Assembly: GCA_947626215.1 (NCBI GenBank)
Contig: CANQRJ010000082.1
Location: 1-6,276 of the forward strand
Direction: 5' to 3'
DNA length: 6,276 nt
DNA from: an uncultured Bacilli bacterium
Lineage (GTDB): Bacteria; Bacillota_I; Bacilli_A; RF39; UBA660
In this document: piece after piece, positions 1 to 4,931 of the stretch
Layout: each line of letters begins with the position of its first letter
Position numbering within the stretch: the first letter of the stretch is position 1
Translations under genes and position numbers: made by a program
The notes under the pieces: model-generated
Told to the model about the DNA's origin: nothing
Databases searched by the model: none
Seen by the model: only the letters and a program-made list of their open reading frames with translations

Positions 1-55
1 CTCTTGTCTTTTCTTTCTCAATTAATTTCCAAATTTCTTCATTTTTCTGTATCAT
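1..55 (-). CDS. glyA: N-terminus of probable serine hydroxymethyltransferase (partial, runs off left edge)
   Basis: Only the first 18 codons are in the window, starting with the ATG at 55-53 and reading MIQKNEEIWKLIEKEKTR. An opening of the form 'D/N-x-x-I-(F/W)-x-L-I-E-K-E-K-x-R' is typical of serine hydroxymethyltransferase in Bacillota. That enzyme is cytosolic and PLP-dependent, interconverting serine and glycine with tetrahydrofolate; the family continues with a conserved 'ELIASEN' segment, which would lie outside the window. No good Shine-Dalgarno sequence precedes the ATG: the upstream bases are AT-rich with only weak GTAGA-like stretches. No terminator separates it from the surface protein gene 100 bp upstream, so read-through is possible. 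With so few residues the identification is tentative; any protein with a charged N-terminal helix could look similar. Confidence 0.42.
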   Translation of the reverse strand, partial: MIQKNEEIWKLIEKEKTR

Positions 56-155
56 TTAATCTACAAATCTACAATATTTTTGTTTGCTTTTTAATCTATA
101 TTTTTTATTTTCTATCATTTTATTTATTGTATTAAAATATCAACGGTTCTTTTGG

Positions 156-2147
156 TTAAAGAAATGGATCTGTTCCCTCATCCACACAATTTGATTTCTT
201 TAATGTTGTTGTTGCTTCTGCTACATTACCAGCATTATCTTTTATTCTAACAGTAACTTTATTAGAGCATTTTCCTTTTAATTCTTGTATAGATTCTCCT
301 TTTATCCATTCATCTCCATCATTTATATTATATTCATAAGAGGCAATGCTAGTTTCATTATCTACACTTTCGCTAGCATTAGCAATAACAATTATTTCTT
401 TAGTATTTTCCTTGAAACTTAATGTAAGTTTTGCAACTGGTGGATGGTCATCAATATGTAATATTTGAATCCTTTGATGACTTATATGATTAAGTGCATC
501 TTTCGCATAAATATAATAAGTGTTATTTTTTGTTACTGAATAATCTGTATTAAAGCTTTTAGCATTATTTTCGATCACGTTCCATTCTGTTGGATCTTTT
601 TCTTCTGTCATAATTTGATATCCAGTAAGACCTGAATCAGAGTCATTCAATTTTATATGAATACTATCATTGATACCCCAATTTTTCAAATCATTTGATA
701 AATCAATTTCTGGTGATTGATTATCGATATTTGTTATCTCAATTGAACTTTGACTTACATTATTATAGACATCTTTTGCATAAACAAAGTAGGTTCCATT
801 TTCTTCAACTTCATAATCAATTGTTATTTCTTTTAAATTTTCGTCTATCGTTTGCCATTCACTTGGCAATTCGTCTTCTGTTTTAATTTGATATCCAAAA
901 AGGCCTACTTTGTCATCACTTAAAGATATATGAATTTTGTCATGTTCTCCCCAAGAATTTAAATCATTTTTAAGATTGATTGTTGGTGGAGTTTTATCTA
1001 TAATATCTGTACTATATTTCACTGAACTAATATGTCCTAAATCATCTTGAGCAAAAATATAATATATTCCATTATCTGTAATGTTTTTCTTAATTACAAA
1101 ATCTTCTTTTGTATTTGATATTTCTATCCAACTATTTGGTGGATTTGGTGTACTTTCCTTTAATAATGTTATAGGCGTTAAATCTTCTTTTGTGATTTGA
1201 TATTTGACTAAACCACTTTGAGTATCTTTCATGGTAATACTAAGTTCTACTGATTGAAGATTATTTGTTTCTGTATAAGATATATTTGGACCTGAAGTAT
1301 CTATTTTAGTAACTTCAAATTCTTGTTCTTTAATATTTCCTGCTTCATCTTTTACTGAAAAGTAATACTTTCCTATTTTATGAAATTCTTCTGTTATTGT
1401 AAATGTAGTATTTTTCTCTTTAATTGGTTTCCAATTTTGTGTTTCTTTCATTTGACTTATTTTATATTCGGTTAAAGGATAATTTTCACTAGTTGCTATT
1501 AATGTTATATTTTCTCCACTTTCATTAAACTCATCTGTATTAGATTGTGCTAAAATGGTAATATTATTTTTTAATTGTTCGTTATCTCTATATGTTGCTA
1601 TAACAGTAATTTTACTTTTAAAATAAGCGTTCATCACCTCTTCAGTAGCGGGTGTCGATTCTTCTAACCAAAGTCTTAAACTATAACTTACACTTTTGGT
1701 ATTTTCATCTAATATTCCAGTGGTAAGTCTATGAGATGACGTAGCGTTTTCTAATGTCGTATCTACGTTTTCATAATCTTTTAAAAATAAAGGTGTTCGA
1801 TTATCAAATTGGACTTTAATATATTCTTCTGGTAAATTTTTTTGTCCTTCTTCTAAATTTAATGTTTCCAAATTCACTATATAAGTTAAAGATGTAGAGC
1901 ATATATTGGTAATGGTAAATTCATATGGTATCAATTTTTGTCCTTCTTCATCAGATATAGGAAAAGCTTTTTGTAAAGAAATTGCTTTGTTGTCATCTTT
2001 AAAAGTTACTTGAAAACAACTAGATGCAATTCTATTTTCATCAGTTTGAAAAGCACGAAATTGCCAAAATGCATAAGTCACTCCAATTACACTTAAAGCT
2101 ATACCGCAAACACTTAATATAAGCAAATAAACTTTCTTTTTTTTCAT
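156..2147 (-). CDS. secreted or membrane-anchored surface protein with SipW-like N-terminus and tandem Ig-like modules
   Basis: This 663-residue protein has a basic start (MKKKK), a hydrophobic segment at about residues 6-28, and then TYAFW. That arrangement resembles SipW-type signal regions of TasA/camelysin-like proteins, so export is expected, with either cleavage there or retention by the N-terminal anchor. Residues about 40-190 form a first domain with Cys44 and Cys83. From about 191 to 655 come five Ig-like or bacterial-adhesin-like modules of 89-101 residues. They carry recurring signatures: a 'P-x-I-x-L' type opening, 'GYQI', 'Y-x-(Y/F)-A-K-D' and a closing 'ID'. The module at 385-475 and the one at 476-566 are clearly related. 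No LPXTG sorting signal or C-terminal membrane helix is visible. The ATG at 2147 follows a weak ribosome site (TAGG, 10 bases away). It lies directly behind a poly-G promoter cassette, so ON/OFF expression is predicted. A role in adhesion or as a surface-exposed antigen is inference. Confidence 0.85.
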   Translation of the reverse strand: MKKKKVYLLILSVCGIALSVIGVTYAFWQFRAFQTDENRIASSCFQVTFKDDNKAISLQKAFPISDEEGQKLIPYEFTITNICSTSLTYIVNLETLNLEEGQKNLPEEYIKVQFDNRTPLFLKDYENVDTTLENATSSHRLTTGILDENTKSVSYSLRLWLEESTPATEEVMNAYFKSKITVIATYRDNEQLKNNITILAQSNTDEFNESGENITLIATSENYPLTEYKISQMKETQNWKPIKEKNTTFTITEEFHKIGKYYFSVKDEAGNIKEQEFEVTKIDTSGPNISYTETNNLQSVELSITMKDTQSGLVKYQITKEDLTPITLLKESTPNPPNSWIEISNTKEDFVIKKNITDNGIYYIFAQDDLGHISSVKYSTDIIDKTPPTINLKNDLNSWGEHDKIHISLSDDKVGLFGYQIKTEDELPSEWQTIDENLKEITIDYEVEENGTYFVYAKDVYNNVSQSSIEITNIDNQSPEIDLSNDLKNWGINDSIHIKLNDSDSGLTGYQIMTEEKDPTEWNVIENNAKSFNTDYSVTKNNTYYIYAKDALNHISHQRIQILHIDDHPPVAKLTLSFKENTKEIIVIANASESVDNETSIASYEYNINDGDEWIKGESIQELKGKCSNKVTVRIKDNAGNVAEATTTLKKSNCVDEGTDPFL
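450..995 (-). repeat. two tandem Ig-like module repeats inside the surface protein gene
   Basis: Two consecutive 91-residue units (codons for residues 385-475 at 995-723 and 476-566 at 722-450) align along their whole length. Shared landmarks in order are 'NDL-x-x-WG', a D-x-I-H-I strand, a G-L-x-GYQI strand, a 'P-x-EW' turn, a T-Y-x-x-YAKD strand and a closing 'ID'. By eye the protein similarity is roughly 45 percent, and the DNA has diverged, so this is an old duplication. The modules at 1577-996 and 449-183 are more distant members of the same series. Confidence 0.75.
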
Positions 2148-2181
2148 ATAAAATGAACCTACTTTCCATTATAGATTCATT
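2148..2181 (-). terminator. hairpin overlapping the -10 and ending just before the ATG of the Ig-like surface protein
   Basis: On the minus strand AATGAATCTA (2181-2172) pairs with TAGGTTCATT (2161-2152) over ten consecutive pairs, one of them G-U, with a 10-base loop. A short T-rich stretch and then the ATG follow. The 5' arm starts on the last three bases of the -10. The gene upstream ends at 2235 and no other terminator lies between, so this hairpin probably ends or weakens its transcript. The T-run is only four bases, so termination may be poor. The weak ribosome site (TAGG) sits in the 3' arm and would be masked in read-through RNA. Confidence 0.55.
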
Positions 2182-2210
2182 ATACGATATAACCCCCCCC
2201 CCGGTGTCAA
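2179..2210 (-). promoter_or_regulatory. poly-G-spacer promoter of the Ig-like surface protein gene
   Basis: On the minus strand a perfect -35 TTGACA (2210-2205) is followed by CC, ten G, TTATATCG and a perfect -10 TATAAT (2184-2179). The spacer is 20 bp, three longer than the sigma-70/sigma-A optimum of 17, so as sequenced the promoter should be weak or off; loss of two or three G would restore 18 or 17 bp. The expected start is near A2172, inside the 5' arm of the hairpin that follows. The same layout precedes the other surface gene (3609-3638). Promoter spacer length changes through homopolymer slippage are known elsewhere, for example the poly-G run in the porA promoter of Neisseria meningitidis. 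Confidence 0.75.
2193..2202. repeat. homopolymeric C10/G10 tract in promoter spacer
   Basis: Ten consecutive C on the plus strand (G10 on the minus strand) lie in an otherwise very AT-rich intergenic stretch, between a perfect -35 and a perfect -10. A run of this length is prone to replication slippage, and its assembled length may itself be a population consensus. Confidence 0.9.
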
Positions 2211-2234
2211 TTTACATTTTTGGATTCATTTAAA

Positions 2235-3578
2235 TTAAAATATTTGAACAAGATTATATGGATTTTCACTACTTCCATTTCCAGAAGTAATTTTAATATT
2301 TGTTTTTAAGTAAAGAGTTGGATAAATACTACCGTCGCCATATGCATCAGATCCATCATATAAATGTTTACTTGTTGGCAGATTCTGAACTTTATATTCA
2401 TCTTTTGTACTTGTCGTGATAAGCCATTTGGTATTTTCACTATGATAAAAAAACCAATTTGTTTCATAGCAATTAGTAGTTTGATTACCTAGTTGGTTAT
2501 TTTCAGTACATTCTCTATTTCCATATGCATAACCATAATCACTTGGGTATATAAGTCCTATACTATGAAAAGTGGATTTAGATGCTTCATTCGGCCATTT
2601 ATTATCATCATTATTCACAATTCTTTCTTGTTGATATGCGTTTGGTGTAGTAATAGTCGTTTCAAATCCTTCGCCTAATGTCCATATGATGTTTTCATCA
2701 ATCATATTCCATACATTTTTTAATCCTTTTACATGAGTTTCTTTACCATCAAAAGAACAAGAAGTTTGTTTAGCTTTTAAAGACGCTTCATATACCCAAC
2801 ATTGTTGATCTGATTTACTATTATAATAATAATCATTTAATATTGTCATTACTTGAGCATTATTCCATTTATTTTTTCCTCTATTTATACCTTCAGAATT
2901 TAAAGTAGTATCCCAACTATAATAACCAATTTGTTCTTTTCTTACAATTTTTACTCTTTGTTCTACTTTATTTTCGCTCGTCATGACATTTACAAGTCCT
3001 ATAATACGCCAATCTTCATCATTAAATTTAATATAATTATTTGGACTCGCTCCAGCATATCGGTATTCCGTTGTTTGAAATCCTGGATCATTTACTGTTC
3101 CTGATAAATTGTCATGTTTTACAATATATAGTCCATCTCCTTCAGAAACTAAGGGAATTCCTTTTCCCAAAATAAACTGTCCTTTTGTAAAATATAAATT
3201 ACATTTTGTTCTGGATGTGCTAACTCCACTTACATGTATCATATTATCTTCTGTTACAAACACTTTTATATTGGAATCATTTTTTCCTGTAACTCCACAG
3301 TAACTTCTACTTTCATCTAAGACATAGCCATCTTCTTTTCTTGGCATATTCTTTTGTATTACATAATCTTCATTTTCTTCGTTCTTTACATAAAAAGCAA
3401 AATAGATGTCTCCTGGATCTTCTATAGTTCCATTTATCACATTAAAGTTGTTGTTTACTTCAAAAATAGCAAATGTTCTAAATAAAACTACTCCTGTTAT
3501 TAATAAAATACAAGTGATTGTAAATAAAATGATTCCAATTTTCTTTTTATCTTTTTCTTTAAACGATTTTAATTTCAT
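2235..3578 (-). CDS. surface protein with N-terminal membrane segment, SipW-like start and WRIIG/YPSDYGY domain
   Basis: This 447-residue protein has a strongly basic N-terminus (residues 1-13), a hydrophobic segment at about 14-34 and then TFAIF. That motif parallels the TYAFW of the neighbouring surface protein and resembles SipW-type signal regions. Residues 40-130 form a small domain with Cys94 and Cys126, a possible disulfide. The large C-terminal domain (about 145-447) has recognisable blocks: 'DEDWRIIG' (187-194), 'IGYYSWD' (217-223), 'YPSDYGYAYG' (344-353) and a closing 'YPTLYLKTNIKI' (419-430) leading to a G-x-G-x-x-x-x-PY-x-L end. Such domains are common in predicted surface proteins of uncultured gut Bacillota and have no assigned biochemical function that I know of. 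No LPXTG motif is seen. The ATG at 3578 follows AGGGTGA about ten bases upstream, within the hairpin 3' arm. It has its own poly-G promoter with an 18-bp spacer, so it is predicted to be expressed as sequenced. Confidence 0.85.
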   Translation of the reverse strand: MKLKSFKEKDKKKIGIILFTITCILLITGVVLFRTFAIFEVNNNFNVINGTIEDPGDIYFAFYVKNEENEDYVIQKNMPRKEDGYVLDESRSYCGVTGKNDSNIKVFVTEDNMIHVSGVSTSRTKCNLYFTKGQFILGKGIPLVSEGDGLYIVKHDNLSGTVNDPGFQTTEYRYAGASPNNYIKFNDEDWRIIGLVNVMTSENKVEQRVKIVRKEQIGYYSWDTTLNSEGINRGKNKWNNAQVMTILNDYYYNSKSDQQCWVYEASLKAKQTSCSFDGKETHVKGLKNVWNMIDENIIWTLGEGFETTITTPNAYQQERIVNNDDNKWPNEASKSTFHSIGLIYPSDYGYAYGNRECTENNQLGNQTTNCYETNWFFYHSENTKWLITTSTKDEYKVQNLPTSKHLYDGSDAYGDGSIYPTLYLKTNIKITSGNGSSENPYNLVQIF

Positions 3579-3581
3579 ATG

Positions 3582-3613
3582 AAAAAAATCACCCTATTCT
3601 ATAGAGTGATTTT
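3582..3613 (-). terminator. strong terminator-like hairpin overlapping the -10 of the downstream surface gene
   Basis: On the minus strand positions 3613-3601 pair with 3597-3585 in a 13-bp stem (core AATCACTCTAT with ATAGGGTGATT, one G-U pair) closed by an AGA loop. A run of seven T (3588-3582) comes next, and the ATG begins three bases after it. This is a good intrinsic terminator for the oapA transcript, whose stop codon is at 3666. The 5' arm overlaps the -10 of the surface gene promoter and the 3' arm contains its ribosome site AGGGTGA. Transcripts arriving from upstream would fold and stop, while transcripts starting near 3602 lack most of the 5' arm and cannot fold it. Confidence 0.7.
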
Positions 3614-3638
3614 ATCATACAACCCCCCCCGGCGTCAA
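3609..3638 (-). promoter_or_regulatory. poly-G-spacer promoter of the WRIIG-domain surface protein gene
   Basis: On the minus strand the -35 TTGACG (3638-3633, five of six consensus) is followed by CC, eight G, TTGTATGA and the -10 TAAAAT (3614-3609, five of six). The spacer is 18 bp, one above optimum, so this copy should be active. It matches the promoter at 2179-2210 element for element; only the G-run length changes the spacing. Both also share TGTAAATTGAC up to and including most of the -35, and TCTATA at the expected start. An alternative -10, TATGAT (3619-3614), would give a 13-bp spacer and is unlikely. Confidence 0.72.
3623..3630. repeat. homopolymeric C8/G8 tract in promoter spacer
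   Basis: Eight consecutive C on the plus strand (G8 on the minus strand), in the same position relative to the -35 and -10 as the C10 run at 2193-2202. It is shorter by two, giving a spacer of 18 rather than 20 bp. Confidence 0.9.
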
Positions 3639-3665
3639 TTTACACTTTGACATGTTTTGCTTTTT

Positions 3666-4178
3666 TTATTTTTCAAAAATACTACAAATAAAACCAACTG
3701 AAAAAACGATTTTATCACAATTTTTCATTGCTATTGTTTTAAAATATGCTTTTCCCCCAACGGTCAACGCCGAGATAAAAGAAGTAACTAATATGGTTGC
3801 AAAGATAGGATTCATGCCAAGGGATATTAAAAAAAGAGATAATGAAGCACCTAATGTACCACTTACAATTCCACAGATATCTCCTACTACATCGTTACAA
3901 ACACTTGATACTTTACTTGAATTTTTTAATAATTTAATGCAAGCTTTCGCTCCTTTTCTTTTTTTGGAATTCATTGCATGAAACGGTGCTTCTTTTGCTG
4001 TTAATGTCGCGACTCCGATCATATCAAATAAAATTCCTATTCCTATGACTAAAATCATAATAAATGTTAAAAGCACTACATTAAAATTAGATAAATAAGA
4101 TGATAGTCCACTAAAAATAGCAGATAGAACAAAAGATAAAATAAATATGGTTATGATCCATTTTGTTTTGTCTTTCAC
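3666..4178 (-). CDS. oapA: OapA-like membrane protein, partner of OLE RNA
   Basis: This 170-residue protein has about four membrane segments (roughly residues 7-27, 32-54, 103-121 and 126-143). Between the second and third is a basic cytoplasmic stretch with 'PFHAMNSKKRKGAK' (65-78), followed by 'CNDVVGDICG' (94-103). Asp96 and Asp100 make a DxxxD motif. From the literature, OapA (OLE-associated protein A) is a small multi-pass membrane protein with a DxxxD motif. Its gene follows the OLE RNA gene, and it holds that RNA at the inner membrane, a complex linked to magnesium, alcohol and cold stress in Bacillus halodurans. Size, topology, motif and position just downstream of a large structured RNA all agree. 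The start is a GTG at 4178 with a strong GGGAGG ribosome site 8 bases upstream. Expression probably depends on read-through of the terminator at 4201-4223. The alternative is an unrelated small membrane protein. Confidence 0.72.
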   Translation of the reverse strand: MKDKTKWIITIFILSFVLSAIFSGLSSYLSNFNVVLLTFIMILVIGIGILFDMIGVATLTAKEAPFHAMNSKKRKGAKACIKLLKNSSKVSSVCNDVVGDICGIVSGTLGASLSLFLISLGMNPIFATILVTSFISALTVGGKAYFKTIAMKNCDKIVFSVGFICSIFEK

Positions 4179-4186
4179 AAATTTTT

Positions 4187-4192
4187 CCTCCC
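4187..4192 (-). promoter_or_regulatory. ribosome binding site setting the GTG start of oapA
   Basis: GGGAGG lies 8 bases before the GTG at 4178 on the minus strand and is the best Shine-Dalgarno match in the window. It supports the non-ATG start. It sits only nine bases past the terminator T-run of the upstream RNA, so the oapA leader has almost no sequence of its own. Confidence 0.75.
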
Positions 4193-4200
4193 TTTAAAAG

Positions 4201-4223
4201 AAAAAAAGACTTCCCGCCTTTTT
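4201..4223 (-). terminator. intrinsic terminator at the 3' end of the structured RNA
   Basis: On the minus strand AAAAAGGC (4223-4216), loop GGGAA (4215-4211) and GTCTTTTT (4210-4203) form an 8-bp stem with one G-U pair, running into a seven-T tract. It ends the non-coding RNA just before the oapA ribosome site. The stem has few G-C pairs, so leaky termination feeding oapA is plausible. Confidence 0.7.
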
Positions 4224-4687
4224 ATTCATAAACTACTGTTGTGGTTAATCACAAATTAATTTTACGGCTTAGGTCGAGTTGAATTTCTCTAATACCCACC
4301 TTAGGTTACCCATGGGCGATTTCTCTTTCAGGGTATCAATGAATCGTTACCGTTTTCATGACTCGATTGCCACTTAGTCCGTACTTTAAACCTTATGATG
4401 TTGACATTCTAGAGGTTTTCCCTAACACAAATCTATAGTAGTTATTCGCTTTTGCAATAATGTTTTCAAAAAATCCCACATTACCACTCACGACATGTGC
4501 TTCATCAAAATCCTTGCATAGTAAAAGGAGTTCAGTTATATGCCATTATAACCTTCCTTAAACTTAAAATTATATATTCACCCTAACCTGGGCGGAAAAA
4601 GCGAAATATATAAAGTGCCATCGCACAATTGGTAGATTTTTAGCCCTACCTTCATACTATTTATGTGACTAGAATAATGCACCACAC
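4202..4687 (-). ncRNA. ole: large structured RNA, probable OLE RNA (ornate, large, extremophilic)
   Basis: About 485 nt between a consensus promoter and a terminator with no open frame and clearly higher G+C than the surroundings. Helices visible on the minus strand include 4650-4631 (GGUAGG/UCUACC), 4626-4615 (GUGC/GCAC) and 4612-4571 (11 bp with one bulged U). A nested pair lies at 4559-4525 (AAGGA/UCCUU around GUUAUA/UAUAAC). A multibranched domain is closed by 4383-4379/4267-4263 and 4366-4361/4279-4274. It holds a GUAA-tetraloop hairpin (4359-4339) and an AUACCC/GGGUAU helix (4336-4292). A further UUGUG/CACAA hairpin is at 4254-4239. OLE RNAs are typically near 600 nt and are followed by oapA. 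A DxxxD membrane protein gene follows here, so OLE is the best identification. It rests mainly on context and architecture, because I cannot align to the family model. RNase P RNA and tmRNA signatures are absent. Confidence 0.68.
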
Positions 4688-4694
4688 GAGTAAC

Positions 4695-4723
4695 ATTATA
4701 TCATGTTTACACTTTTTTGTCAA
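4695..4723 (-). promoter_or_regulatory. consensus promoter of the structured RNA (OLE)
   Basis: On the minus strand TTGACA (4723-4718) and TATAAT (4700-4695) are both perfect and 17 bp apart, and TGA directly before the -10 makes an extended -10 (TGnTATAAT). The stretch upstream is A/T-rich, like an UP element. The predicted start is near G4687 or A4691. This is the strongest promoter in the window and implies an abundant RNA. Confidence 0.85.
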
Positions 4724-4762
4724 ATTTTGGATTTTGGACATTTGGATTATAATAATTTTTAG

Positions 4763-4931
4763 TTAGGGAGAAAGAACAATACGGAAAGTAAATCCTATAT
4801 TCGTTATTCCATTAAGACTAGTAAAAGCAAAAATTCCTGAATCACTTCCGTCTCTAGCACCACTTACTCGAAAAAAACATGGTCCAAGTTCTTCATTACA
4901 AATTCTAATTTATCGAAAGCATCAAATTCGA
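4763..4931 (-). pseudogene. frameshifted remnant of a C-terminal domain like that of the right-edge gene
   Basis: On the minus strand, from about 4882 to the TAA at 4765-4763, one frame reads FFRVSG, then DGSDSGIF (4852-4829) and TFRIVLSP before the stop. The right-edge gene ends with the same plan: WFVRSG, GSETG, GVF and SFRIVLML. Here the frame is closed upstream by a stop at 4912-4910. A second frame, open from the end of the hydrolase gene, reads EFDAFDKLEFVMKNLDHVFF and stops at a TAA after the T7 run (4877-4871). Adding one T to that run would join the two frames into 'DHVFFRVSG', so a homopolymer frameshift has probably broken the gene. No start codon with a ribosome site precedes it. 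It is probably a decayed 3' end of a paralogue. Chance similarity of a short stretch is possible, but the ordered match of four blocks makes that less likely. Confidence 0.55.

Noticed and set aside
56..118. 20-codon minus-strand frame (starting MIENKK) whose TAA directly abuts the ATG of the left-edge gene
   Set aside because: The touching stop and start could mean translational coupling, but there is no ribosome site, the composition is that of ordinary AT-rich spacer, and such short frames arise by chance.
2193..3630. C10 and C8 runs as sequencing or assembly artefacts
   Set aside because: Both occur at the same place between matching promoter elements in front of related genes, which an artefact would not explain. 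The exact run lengths could still be slightly wrong.
3652..3981. 109-codon open frame on the plus strand opposite oapA
   Set aside because: It lies on the opposite strand of a well-supported membrane protein gene, has no ribosome site, and its hydrophobic look is the reverse reading of that gene. The plus-strand frames at 695-886, 2493-2678 and 3109-3303 are shadows of the surface protein genes for the same reasons.
4202..4687. RNase P RNA or tmRNA as the identity of the structured RNA
   Set aside because: The GAGGAAAGTCC core of RNase P RNA is absent, as are the tRNA-like ends and an ALAA-type tag of tmRNA. A frame beginning GCAAAAGCG near 4455 does not end in a proteolysis-tag-like sequence.
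4202..4687. Group II or group I intron
   Set aside because: A GTGTG-like 5' end was noticed, but there is no domain V-like hairpin, no intron-encoded protein and no interrupted host gene. A clear promoter and terminator bound the stretch instead.
4725..4747. Short repeated TTTGGATT/TTTTGGA units upstream of the RNA promoter
   Set aside because: The units are imperfect and too short to be a CRISPR repeat or a clear operator, and they sit in low-complexity AT-rich sequence.
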